64,000 nt of DNA, taken from Qipengyuania psychrotolerans (lineage in GTDB: Bacteria; Pseudomonadota; Alphaproteobacteria; Sphingomonadales; Sphingomonadaceae). A program made the translations under genes and the position numbers. The notes beneath the pieces were generated by a model, which was not told the DNA's origin, did not search any database, and saw nothing but the letters and a program-made list of their open reading frames with translations. The DNA lies in contig NZ_CP081297.1 of NCBI RefSeq assembly GCF_019711355.1, forward strand, positions 2,439,001-2,503,000, given 5' to 3'. Positions 18,604 to 26,328 of this stretch are shown here, in pieces; the first letter of the stretch is position 1; each line of letters opens with the position of its first letter.

Positions 18604-19515
18604 TCACAGGCGATGACGGGTCTGATCAGCATCCAGACTGCGGTGGATTTCGGCCAGGACTGATGGAGCGATATCGATCTGATTGCTTGGGTGAAATACG
18701 CTGTTGCAGCTGACAAAGTCGGCATTCCAGCCCGTATGAAGTTCCGCACCGAAATCCCGTTCGGAAACGACGTGGACAGCAATGTAAACTGATCGCGCTT
18801 TTGAGCTCTGCGATATCTGGGCAAGGATAGCTTCCATCGTTGCTCCGCTCGACACGATGTCGTCGATAACGACCGGGGTCTTGCTAGCCATCCTCGCGCC
18901 GAGCGTCCCCGATATCCGGACATCGCGGTCGCCTGTGCGGACCTTGTCCAGAACCGCGAAATCGCACCCGGCGTAGGCCGCGATACGTTCGATCCAAGGC
19001 GCGCTTTCCTCGTCTGGACCGATCAGGAATGGACGCTCCACATTGGCTGCAATCCAATTGCCGACAGGCTCGGTCGCCTGGGCGGCTATTGCAGGAATTC
19101 CGAAAATTTCATCGAGGCTGGCGATGCGGTGGAGGTGCGGCTCAAGCGTCACCAGCCAGTCGAAATGTAGCGACAGGATGCCGGCAAAGGTCTCTGCCGA
19201 GATCGCCTCCCCGGGCCGGAACGCGCAATCCTGCCGCATGTAGGCCAGATAGGGCGCAATCAGGCCAATCTTGCTCGCTCCCTGCCGGCGCGCAGCATCG
19301 GCGGCCAGGAGTAGCGGTGCCAGTCGCTCGTCAGGGCGATCGAGGCTGCACAGGAAGATCACCGCCCGCTCCTTCACTGCACTTCGCAAGCGAATATAGC
19401 TTTCGCCATCAGGGAACTGCCGGTGGTCGAGCTTGCCTAGCTCGAACGCCTCATCGGCAAGGATGCCTTGTACCAGGCTGGGCGCGGCATGGAGCGTGAA
19501 CAGGAGCGGCTTCAC
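18604..19515 (-). CDS. Divergent ribose-phosphate pyrophosphokinase (PRPP synthetase-like)
   Basis: A 303-aa member of the PRPP synthetase family, which transfers pyrophosphate from ATP to ribose-5-phosphate. The PRPP-binding loop VVIDDIVSSGATM is present near residues 213-225. The flexible catalytic loop reads DKVRTGDRD near 188-196, keeping the Lys and second Arg of the usual DKRR. Other hallmarks are altered: the usual PDxGG is PDEES, and the region normally reading like DLHAxQIQGFF reads LEPHLHRIASLDEIFGIP. It therefore belongs to a divergent subfamily. Its start overlaps the AMP-phosphorylase-type gene by four bases, so the two proteins likely act together. It could use a substrate such as ribose-1,5-bisphosphate instead of ribose-5-phosphate; that is speculation. 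A strong terminator follows. Confidence 0.85.
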   Translation of the reverse strand: MKPLLFTLHAAPSLVQGILADEAFELGKLDHRQFPDGESYIRLRSAVKERAVIFLCSLDRPDERLAPLLLAADAARRQGASKIGLIAPYLAYMRQDCAFRPGEAISAETFAGILSLHFDWLVTLEPHLHRIASLDEIFGIPAIAAQATEPVGNWIAANVERPFLIGPDEESAPWIERIAAYAGCDFAVLDKVRTGDRDVRISGTLGARMASKTPVVIDDIVSSGATMEAILAQISQSSKARSVYIAVHVVSERDFGAELHTGWNADFVSCNSVFHPSNQIDIAPSVLAEIHRSLDADQTRHRL

Positions 19516-21053
19516 ACCGAGAATTCCTGTACCATGTCCGTGTTCTCACGGTAGTAATCAACCGCGTATTCGATCTCGCCGATGCTTTCGCCATGCAGCG
19601 TGATCAGGGGCTGCCCCCGCAGGACCGCATCGCCAACATTGACGTGCAGCTCCAGTCCGGCTGCCGGAGATCGCGGAGCGCCCGCCAGTTTCGCCAGCCT
19701 GGCCAGACGGCGATTGTCGACACCGCCGATCCGGCCGCCGCGCTGCGCTTCGAGCACGTGCTGGAAAGCAGCGGTAGGCGGCCTGCGAAATCTGCCCTGC
19801 GCTTCGCAGATTGCGACGAATTTCGACATGGCGCGCCCGTCATCAAGGATCAAGGCGGCAGTCACCTTGCCTCGGCCCGGGGGACAGGCACCGCCCATTT
19901 CCAGCATCACCGATGCCAGTCGCAAGGCCCGCTCCCTCAGTTCGAGCGGCGCATCCCGGTCACATTCGAGCACTCGGAGCACATCCTTTGCTTCGAGCGA
20001 TGGCCCGATCCCGTCACCGACCGGTTCGAGCCCCGAGGAAATAATCGGCTGGACCCGCATGCCGGAAGCCTCGCCAATCCCGATCAGGAATTCAGACAAT
20101 TCGGCAGCATCGATTTCCGAGCGGATCTTTGCAGTCGGCCCGACCGGGATATCGATCAGGACATGCGTGGATCCTGCCGCGATTTTCTTGGACATGACCG
20201 ATGCGACCAGCTGCGAGGTGCAGTCTAGCTCCAATTCCCGCTCTACGCGGATCATGGTGTCATCCGCCGGAGAAAGTCGCACGCTTCCGCCCCACACCAG
20301 ACAGCCGCATTCTTTCTCGACGACCTTGCGCATTTCCTCGTTGGTCAGGTCGACGCGCGTCATCGTTTCCATCGTATCGGCCGTACCGGCCGGCGAGGTT
20401 ATCGCCCGCGACGAGGTTTTCGGTATTGTCAGCCCCGCCGCGGCAACGATCGCAACCACGATCGGCGTGGTGCGGTTGCCGGGAAGCCCGCCCACGCAAT
20501 GCTTGTCCACGATGATCTTGCCGGGCCAGGACAATCGGTCCCCGACCCCGACCATTGCATGGGTGAGCGCGATCGCTTCGGTGAGATCCGGAGCGTGGCT
20601 GGCGAGAGCCGCAATGAAGGCAGAAATCTGGACGTCGGAATAACGCCCATCGACGATATCTCGGAATATGGACGAGGCGGTGTGCTGATTGAGGCGGTGC
20701 CCGTAGACCTTGCTGCGCAGTCCGCTCATGGAATCGAGGTTGCGTGGGTGATGGAGGGTCACGGATGCGCCCTGCTCCACCCCAAGGTGTCTCCATGCGG
20801 TTTCGGACAGGCCCACCTCGTCGGCTGACACGAGGTCGCTTCCAACCTGGAAAAGCCGCGCGATGATCTTCCGGTCACCGACCTGCAGTTCCACACGTGC
20901 CCTTGCGGTCAAGCCTTCCGACCGCGCCACCGTACAGTCCTGATGGACGATCGCGATGGCTTCGTGCTGCGTTTCGAGTTCGAGGCGCACCGCCTTGAGC
21001 GGGATCAGGTTCCTGGAGCTAAAATCGCCCGGCAATGAGCCAGCATCGTTCAT
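19512..21053 (-). CDS. AMP phosphorylase-type nucleoside/nucleotide phosphorylase (thymidine phosphorylase superfamily)
   Basis: A 513-aa glycosyl-transferring phosphorylase of the DeoA/AMPpase superfamily. Classical bacterial thymidine phosphorylases are about 440 aa. This one has an extra N-terminal domain of roughly 100 residues, as archaeal AMP phosphorylases do. The active-site stretches are VDKHCVGGLPGNRTT near 177-191, TSSRAITSPAGTADTME near 209-225, and CLVWGGSVRLSPADD. From memory these match the AMPpase signature, not the thymidine phosphorylase one (TGGVGDKTS, SGRGLGHTGGTLD). The likely reaction is AMP or another NMP plus phosphate giving base and ribose-1,5-bisphosphate. It overlaps the RNase-like gene upstream and the PRPP-synthetase-like gene downstream by four bases each. 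No Rubisco or ribose-1,5-bisphosphate isomerase gene is in the window. Substrate preference is inferred. Confidence 0.87.
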   Translation of the reverse strand: MNDAGSLPGDFSSRNLIPLKAVRLELETQHEAIAIVHQDCTVARSEGLTARARVELQVGDRKIIARLFQVGSDLVSADEVGLSETAWRHLGVEQGASVTLHHPRNLDSMSGLRSKVYGHRLNQHTASSIFRDIVDGRYSDVQISAFIAALASHAPDLTEAIALTHAMVGVGDRLSWPGKIIVDKHCVGGLPGNRTTPIVVAIVAAAGLTIPKTSSRAITSPAGTADTMETMTRVDLTNEEMRKVVEKECGCLVWGGSVRLSPADDTMIRVERELELDCTSQLVASVMSKKIAAGSTHVLIDIPVGPTAKIRSEIDAAELSEFLIGIGEASGMRVQPIISSGLEPVGDGIGPSLEAKDVLRVLECDRDAPLELRERALRLASVMLEMGGACPPGRGKVTAALILDDGRAMSKFVAICEAQGRFRRPPTAAFQHVLEAQRGGRIGGVDNRRLARLAKLAGAPRSPAAGLELHVNVGDAVLRGQPLITLHGESIGEIEYAVDYYRENTDMVQEFSV

Positions 21054-22411
21054 CCCAGTTCGACCCGCTCGTGGTGCTCGGGCACCCGAGCCTTCCAGCC
21101 GAGCTGCTCGGTGATTTGCAGCCGGAACTGGTCGGCTGAATCCGCTTCACCGTGTACCACGAAGCATTGCTGCGGCGGTGCCTCGAACCCGCCGAGCCAG
21201 CGCAGCAGCTCATGCTGGTCCGCGTGTGCGGAAAGCATATCGAGCGAAACGACTTCGGCGCGGACAGGAACCTGTTGCCCGTGAATCTTGATCGTCTCCG
21301 CCCCGGCGAGCAGTTTTGCACCCCGCGTACCGCCGGCCTGGTAACCGGCCATGACAATGGTGCTGCGATGGTCGGGTGCGTATTTCTTGAGCCGGTGGAG
21401 TATCCGCCCGCCGGTGACCATCCCGCTGGCTGAAATGATGATCTTGGGACCGGGCTCTGCGTCGAGACGCTTCGAAGCTTCAACGTCGCGGACATAAATT
21501 ACGTCGTCCCAGGCGTCCGCGCACTCGGCCTCGCTCAGCCGGTGGTCGCGCGCGTGCCGCGTGAACAGTGCAGTCGCACTGATTGCCATGGGACTGTCCA
21601 GATAGACCGGCACATCGGGAACCTGCCCTCGGCGCCGCACCGCGTTGATATGAAACAGCAGCATCTGTGCGCGCCCCACTGCGAAGGAGGGGATAATCAC
21701 GCTGCCCCCGCGCCTGACCGTGCGCTCGATGATTTCCTTGAGCACCTGCTGCGGGGCAATGTCGGGATGCAAGCGGTCTCCGTATGTCGATTCCACGAGA
21801 ACCACGTCAGCCTGCGGTATCGGCTCCGGGTCGAACATCAACGGGTCACCGTAGCGGCCTATATCGCCCGAAAAAGCGATTTGCTTGCCAGCGGCAATCA
21901 TGTCGACGCTCGCAGCGCCGAGGATGTGTCCGGCGTAGCGGAAGCGAATACTGCAATCGCCGGTAACCTCGATGCGCTCCCCGAAAGGTTTCGGGGACAA
22001 TGACTTGAGCGCGAGTTCAGCATCTGCCTTGGTATAAAGGGGCAAGGCCGGGTGATGCTTGCTGAACCCCCTGCGGTTTGCATATCGCGCATCGGCTTCG
22101 AGAAGATACCCGCTGTCAGGTAGCAACAGGCCGCATAGTGCCTGGGTCCCCTCGGTACAGATGACGCGTCCGGCAAATCCATTTTTCACCAGCAGCGGCA
22201 AATAGCCGGAGTGGTCGAGATGCGCGTGCGTCAGAACAACCGCATCGATGCTGGCCGGATCGAATGGCAGGGGCTGCCGATTGCGCGCCCGCAAGACCTT
22301 GTATCCCTGGAAAAGCCCGCAATCGACCAGAACCCTGCTGGAAGGCGTCTCCACCAGGAATTTCGATCCTGTGACTGTATCGGCACCGCCTAGAAACGTG
22401 ATTTGGACTAT
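21050..22411 (-). CDS. Beta-CASP metallo-beta-lactamase RNase (MBL fold with RNA-specificity domain)
   Basis: A 453-aa protein of the CPSF73/Ysh1-like bacterial nuclease family. Zinc motifs are THAHLDHSGY near 58-67, GHILGAAS near 158 and SGDIGRYGD. The beta-CASP part shows ESTYGDR near 204, and the C-terminus has MLSAHADQ near 391. Homologues begin with a strand like M-x-I-T-F-L-G followed by TVTGSK. Here that strand is encoded, but its first codon is ATA (22411-22409) with AGGGAG seven bases upstream. There is no ATG, GTG or TTG in frame until GTG at 22354, which would remove 19 conserved residues including VTGSKFLV. I therefore call the ATA start. First gene of the operon; its 3' end overlaps the phosphorylase start by four bases. 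Likely RNA processing or decay; the target is unknown. Confidence 0.86.
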   Translation of the reverse strand: MVQITFLGGADTVTGSKFLVETPSSRVLVDCGLFQGYKVLRARNRQPLPFDPASIDAVVLTHAHLDHSGYLPLLVKNGFAGRVICTEGTQALCGLLLPDSGYLLEADARYANRRGFSKHHPALPLYTKADAELALKSLSPKPFGERIEVTGDCSIRFRYAGHILGAASVDMIAAGKQIAFSGDIGRYGDPLMFDPEPIPQADVVLVESTYGDRLHPDIAPQQVLKEIIERTVRRGGSVIIPSFAVGRAQMLLFHINAVRRRGQVPDVPVYLDSPMAISATALFTRHARDHRLSEAECADAWDDVIYVRDVEASKRLDAEPGPKIIISASGMVTGGRILHRLKKYAPDHRSTIVMAGYQAGGTRGAKLLAGAETIKIHGQQVPVRAEVVSLDMLSAHADQHELLRWLGGFEAPPQQCFVVHGEADSADQFRLQITEQLGWKARVPEHHERVELG

Positions 22412-22589
22412 GGAAGATCTCCCTGCAGGACCTTCTGCCCCGCCTGATCTCCTTGGAGCGGCCAGATTGGCACAAGTGTATCAGTAATCCCCCTGAGTAT
22501 TCGGCATCCCACCTGCCGCCCACTTCGGCACGTATAGTTCCTGATACGGTCTGGACCTCCTGCCCCGTACCTTGCGTCGGGGAAGGCCC

Positions 22590-23357
22590 ATGTTCGAAAT
22601 CTTCGATGCTTCGTTTGAGGAACTGCTTCCGCTGATCGCCATCGGCTTCGTCGCGCAGCTCGTGGATGGGGCGTTGGGAATGGCCTTTGGGGCAATCTCG
22701 ACGACCTTGCTGGTCGGCTTTCTCGGTATGCCGCCGGCGCAGGCGTCTTACCGCGTCCACGTCATCAAATGCTTCACCACAGCAATTTCCGGAATCAGCC
22801 ACGCCATCGGCGGCAACATCGACAAGAGGATGTTCCTGCAAGTCGTGTTTCCCGGCATCCTTGGCGGCGCGCTGGGCGCCTACGGGCTGTCCCATGTCGA
22901 CGGCGAATTCATCAAGCCGTTCGTATTCGTCTACCTGACCTTGATCGGCATCATCCTCATCGGGAAGGGACTGCACAGCAAGCCGAAGCACCGCGTCCCG
23001 AAAGCGGTCACGCCGTTCGGTTTCGTGGGCGGTTTGCTGGACGCGCTGGGCGGTGGAGGATGGGGGCCGGTGGTGAGCTCCGGCCTGCTGCTTCAGGGTT
23101 CCGAACCACGCAAGGTGGTGGGTTCGGTCAACAGTGCCGAGTTCTTCGTCACGATGGCCATATCGGGCGCCTTCCTGGGCCAGTTCGGGTTTGAACAGGT
23201 GGCCGGTGCAGCGCTGGGACTGCTTATCGGCGGCGTACTTGCAGCGCCTTTTGGTGCGGTGGCCGCGAAATACCTTCCGGCGAATGTCATGCTGGTTCTC
23301 GTCGGCAGCGTCCTCACGGTAACGACCGGATACTGGCTCATCGACAGTCTTGCCTGA
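22590..23357 (+). CDS. TauE/SafE-family (sulfite exporter-like) permease
   Basis: A 255-aa integral membrane protein of the TauE/SafE family. The first half has LIAIGFVAQLVDGALGMAFG and the second half the repeat FVGGLLDALGGGGWGPV, the paired signature of this permease family. About seven to eight hydrophobic helices can be traced. The ATG at 22590 follows GGGGAAGG at 22579-22586 and is preferred over an in-frame TTG at 22572. It is divergent from the RNase operon, sharing an intergenic region of about 180 bases. Family members export sulfite, sulfoacetate or other organosulfur anions; which one applies here is not visible. It ends 110 bases from tRNA-Leu. Confidence 0.87.
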   Translation: MFEIFDASFEELLPLIAIGFVAQLVDGALGMAFGAISTTLLVGFLGMPPAQASYRVHVIKCFTTAISGISHAIGGNIDKRMFLQVVFPGILGGALGAYGLSHVDGEFIKPFVFVYLTLIGIILIGKGLHSKPKHRVPKAVTPFGFVGGLLDALGGGGWGPVVSSGLLLQGSEPRKVVGSVNSAEFFVTMAISGAFLGQFGFEQVAGAALGLLIGGVLAAPFGAVAAKYLPANVMLVLVGSVLTVTTGYWLIDSLA

Positions 23358-23467
23358 CTGTTCTCGCCGCCAGTAGCAACCGCAGCACGCCAGGAAGGCC
23401 GTAGAACGGTGCCGTTCGAGACCGCGATATTTCGCCAAAAAATTTTGTGACGTCCACGAAGGACTGT

Positions 23468-23555
23468 TGGTGCGGTCGAGAAGACTCGAACTTCCACGGG
23501 TTATTCACCCACAACGACCTCAACGTTGCGCGTCTACCAGTTCCGCCACGACCGC
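23468..23555 (-). tRNA. tRNA-Leu (anticodon GAG)
   Basis: Reading the minus strand gives a complete class II tRNA: acceptor GCGGTCG pairing with CGACCGC, D-arm with GGTAGAC, anticodon stem CAACG/CGTTG around loop TTGAGGT (anticodon GAG), a long variable arm, T-arm with GTTCGAGTC, discriminator A and encoded CCA at 23468-23470. The long variable arm and GAG anticodon identify leucine. Its 3' end points toward the stress cluster, the orientation seen when tRNA genes serve as island attachment sites, though no repeat of the 3' end was found in the window. Confidence 0.95.
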
Positions 23556-23668
23556 ACACAGTCTTAGATCAGTAGCGAATCCTGCTTGCGCAGGACGGGT
23601 GCTACCGCCGGTAGGAGCGCGCCACTAGCAGCGCCTTTGCCCCCTCGCAAGCACCTTGTTCGCCTAAA

Positions 23669-24505
23669 TTACAGCGGCGCCCAGCCAACATCGGCATAGA
23701 CGGCGTTGCGCGGAACCTGCGTGCTCGCTTCGTCGATGGTGATCGTCTCGCCCGGAGCCAGCTCTGCCTGGGGCGGCTGGACGATCCAGGTGAAAACCTG
23801 GTCTTCGCGCTCATTGAGCATCACGATCTGGATTGGCGGCAGCGGGCGGCTTTCGCGGGAGGTATTTTCAACCTCGATCCGGGCAGAAAACAGATAGGTC
23901 CGGTTTTCCAGCTCGCGCCAGCTTTGCGCTTCCGGCGGGAAGCGAAGTTCCAGGTCGGGTTGGTCCTGCCCGAATGCCGGCTTGTCCACCGGCCACCACG
24001 ACGGGGTGCCCAATTGCGTAATCGCCACCACTGCGCCGAGCGCCAATACAGCGAAGATCGCTGCGGCCCAGGTCCACAGCTTCATCATGTTGCGGCGGGG
24101 GCGGAATGGCGGCGAGTGTTCGAAGCGGGAGACGTAATCGTCTTCGTCGTCGTAATCTTCCGCTACTGGCGCAGGCGCAGGGGCAGTTTCATACGATGGC
24201 GGCGGGGTTTCATCGAAATCAGGCGCATCGCGCTCAACCGCTGGCGGGGCAGCTTCATCAGCGGCTTTGGCGCTGAACCCGAAACCGGGACGCGCGGTCT
24301 TTTCATCATCCGCTGAAGGCGGCGGCGCTGGTGGAGGCGGCGGCGGCGGCGCAGCCGCTTCGCTCGCAACGACGCCTTCGACTTCGGCCCCATCCTGGAA
24401 CCATGAATGCTTGCACTTGGCGCAGCGAACTGTCCGGCCATCCACGCCAATTGCACTGTCGGGAACGACATAGCGAGTGGTACAGGCGGGGCATGCAATA
24501 ATCAT
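23669..24505 (-). CDS. Zinc-ribbon (MJ0042-type) membrane protein with C-terminal DUF3426-like domain
   Basis: A 278-aa protein that opens with a zinc ribbon: CPAC at residues 5-8 and CAKC at 28-31, the MJ0042 pattern. A long low-complexity linker rich in Pro, Ala and acidic residues follows. One membrane helix lies near 142-167 (WTWAAAIFAVLALGAVVAI), and the C-terminal extracytoplasmic domain resembles DUF3426 (ENRTYLFSARIEVENTS). The zinc end is therefore cytoplasmic. It is divergent from ftsE, a neighbourhood common in sphingomonads and suggestive of an envelope role. No catalytic function can be assigned; the ribbon may bind protein or nucleic acid. Confidence 0.82.
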   Translation of the reverse strand: MIIACPACTTRYVVPDSAIGVDGRTVRCAKCKHSWFQDGAEVEGVVASEAAAPPPPPPPAPPPSADDEKTARPGFGFSAKAADEAAPPAVERDAPDFDETPPPSYETAPAPAPVAEDYDDEDDYVSRFEHSPPFRPRRNMMKLWTWAAAIFAVLALGAVVAITQLGTPSWWPVDKPAFGQDQPDLELRFPPEAQSWRELENRTYLFSARIEVENTSRESRPLPPIQIVMLNEREDQVFTWIVQPPQAELAPGETITIDEASTQVPRNAVYADVGWAPL

Positions 24506-24664
24506 AGTCGACTAAAGCCTTACGCATTGCCGCGAATCGCGACAAGCTGCGCATCTGTGCGTGAATGCTCGAAGCGGCTTTTTTCCACATCGAAGGGGGG
24601 TTATAGGCCACAATTCGACCATGACAGCCCTTATTCTCTCCCAATTCACGGCAAATTGTCGCCG

Positions 24665-25399
24665 ATGAGCGCCCCGGAAAGCGCAATCGTGGAATTCGAC
24701 AACGTCGGATTGCGGTACGGCACCGAACGCGAAGTGCTGTCGAATATCTCGTTTACGCTGTTCTCCAGCCGCTTCTACTTCCTCACCGGGGCTAGCGGTG
24801 CGGGCAAGACGTCATTGCTGAAATTGCTGTACCTCGCACAGCGGCCATCGCGCGGCGGTATGCGGATGTTCGGGACTGACGTCATCACCTTGCCCCGCGA
24901 AAAGCTGCCCGGCTTTCGCCGCAGGATGGGCGTGGTCTTCCAGGACTTCCGCCTGGTCGACCATCTTTCAGCCTTCGACAATATCGCCCTGCCCCTGAGG
25001 GTGTCGGGCGTCCGCGAGAGTGATCTTGTCGGGCCAGTCAACGACATGCTCGACTGGGTTGGCCTCAGCCACAGGACGCACGCCCGTCCGGCCACCTTGT
25101 CGGGCGGCGAACAGCAGCGGGTCGCCATCGCCCGCGCTGTCATTGCGCGGCCCGAGATACTCGTGGCCGACGAACCGACCGGCAACGTCGATCCGGAAAT
25201 GGCGCTCAAGCTGATCCGGCTGTTCGAAGCCCTCAACCGCCTGGGAACGACGGTGGTCGTGGCGACGCATGACGTTCACTTGATCCGCAAGGTACCCGAA
25301 AGCCTCATTATGCGTCTGGACAAGGGCACGCTGTCCGATCCCACGGGTGCGCTGCGATATCCGCCCAAGCGCACCGTGCCTGGGGGCCGGTTCGCATGA
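24665..25399 (+). CDS. ftsE: Cell division ATP-binding protein FtsE
   Basis: The ATPase of the FtsEX complex, which controls septal peptidoglycan hydrolases at division. The 244-aa protein has Walker A GASGAGKT at 42-49, Q-loop VFQDFRLVDHL, signature LSGGEQQRVAIARA, Walker B ILVADEPTGNVD and an H-loop in VVATHD. The frame is open far upstream, but ATG 24665 (MSAPESAIVEF) matches the family start; the codons before it lie across the promoter region of the divergent zinc-ribbon gene. No strong Shine-Dalgarno precedes it. The stop overlaps the ftsX start by four bases, as expected for partners that form one ABC transporter-like complex. Confidence 0.95.
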   Translation: MSAPESAIVEFDNVGLRYGTEREVLSNISFTLFSSRFYFLTGASGAGKTSLLKLLYLAQRPSRGGMRMFGTDVITLPREKLPGFRRRMGVVFQDFRLVDHLSAFDNIALPLRVSGVRESDLVGPVNDMLDWVGLSHRTHARPATLSGGEQQRVAIARAVIARPEILVADEPTGNVDPEMALKLIRLFEALNRLGTTVVVATHDVHLIRKVPESLIMRLDKGTLSDPTGALRYPPKRTVPGGRFA

Positions 25400-26328
25400 A
25401 GCGGCCGCCCACCGTCTCGCGTGCTGTGGACCGCGGACTTGCGCCCTTCCGCGGCAAACGTGCGGCGAACCTGTTGCCGCGCGCGCGATTGGGCGGGCCG
25501 GTGCCATGGGTGATCGCCATCATGGTGGCTTTGACCGTGCTGGCCATGGGCTGCGCGCTGGCGCTGTCCAACCTGGCAGCAAGCGCCCGCGGGGATCTGG
25601 CTGGCAGTGCAACCGTGCAGATCATTGAAGCCGATGACGATCTGCGGGCCGAGCAAGCATCGCGCGTTGCAAACCTCCTGCGCAGCGATCCCGTGGTCGA
25701 GAATTTACGTATCGTGCCCGAAGAAGAAATCGCAGCATTGCTGGAGCCTTGGCTGGGCACAGAAGAAACCATCGAGGCCGTGCCCCTGCCGACACTCATC
25801 GACCTGACACTGGTCGCAGGCGCAGGCGAAGCGCAGATTGCAGCCCTGGAAACGCGGATCGTCCAGGCTGCACCTTCCGCCCGCATCGATGCACAGGAAG
25901 TCTGGCTCGCCCCGGTGCTCGAGGCACTTCAATCGCTGCGCCTGCTGGCGTTCGGACTGATCGTGATGCTGGCGTTTACCGGCGCTGCGGCGGTCTGGCT
26001 TGCTGCCCGCAACGCGCTTGGCGGCAACCGCGATACCATCGAGATTGTTCACCTGCTTGGCGGCAGCGATGAACAGATCGCGCGGGTCTTCCAGCGTTCG
26101 GTGCTGCTCGACGCACTGGTAGGGGGGCTGCTTGGCCTGATCCTCGGCGCGGCTGCAATCACGCTTCTGGCCAGCCGGTTTGCCGCGCTGGATTCCGGGA
26201 TGGTTGCAGGTGGGTCACTATCGACGCTCGATTGGGTCATTATCGCACTGGTCCCGCTTTTCGCGGTCGCGATTGCAGTCTACACGGCCCGCATGACCGT
26301 AATTGCTTCCTTGCGAAAACTGCTGTGA
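25396..26328 (+). CDS. ftsX: Cell division protein FtsX
   Basis: The membrane subunit paired with FtsE, 310 aa. A first membrane helix near residues 38-58 (VIAIMVALTVLAMGCALAL) is followed by a periplasmic loop of about 120 residues carrying the FtsX extracellular domain (LLRSDPVVENLRIVPEEEI). Three more helices lie near 178-200, 230-250 and 282-300, the usual four-helix FtsX layout. HLLGGSDEQIARVFQRS is the conserved cytoplasmic loop after helix 2. The basic N-terminal tail with PFRGKRAANLLPRARLG is longer than in E. coli. ATG overlaps the ftsE stop, and its own stop overlaps the ydcF-like start. Confidence 0.94.
   Translation: MKRPPTVSRAVDRGLAPFRGKRAANLLPRARLGGPVPWVIAIMVALTVLAMGCALALSNLAASARGDLAGSATVQIIEADDDLRAEQASRVANLLRSDPVVENLRIVPEEEIAALLEPWLGTEETIEAVPLPTLIDLTLVAGAGEAQIAALETRIVQAAPSARIDAQEVWLAPVLEALQSLRLLAFGLIVMLAFTGAAAVWLAARNALGGNRDTIEIVHLLGGSDEQIARVFQRSVLLDALVGGLLGLILGAAAITLLASRFAALDSGMVAGGSLSTLDWVIIALVPLFAVAIAVYTARMTVIASLRKLL

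Noticed and set aside
23420..23467. Terminator after tRNA-Leu on the minus strand
   Set aside because: A T-run exists, but the only stem (GTCC/GGAC) is four base pairs and about eight bases away.
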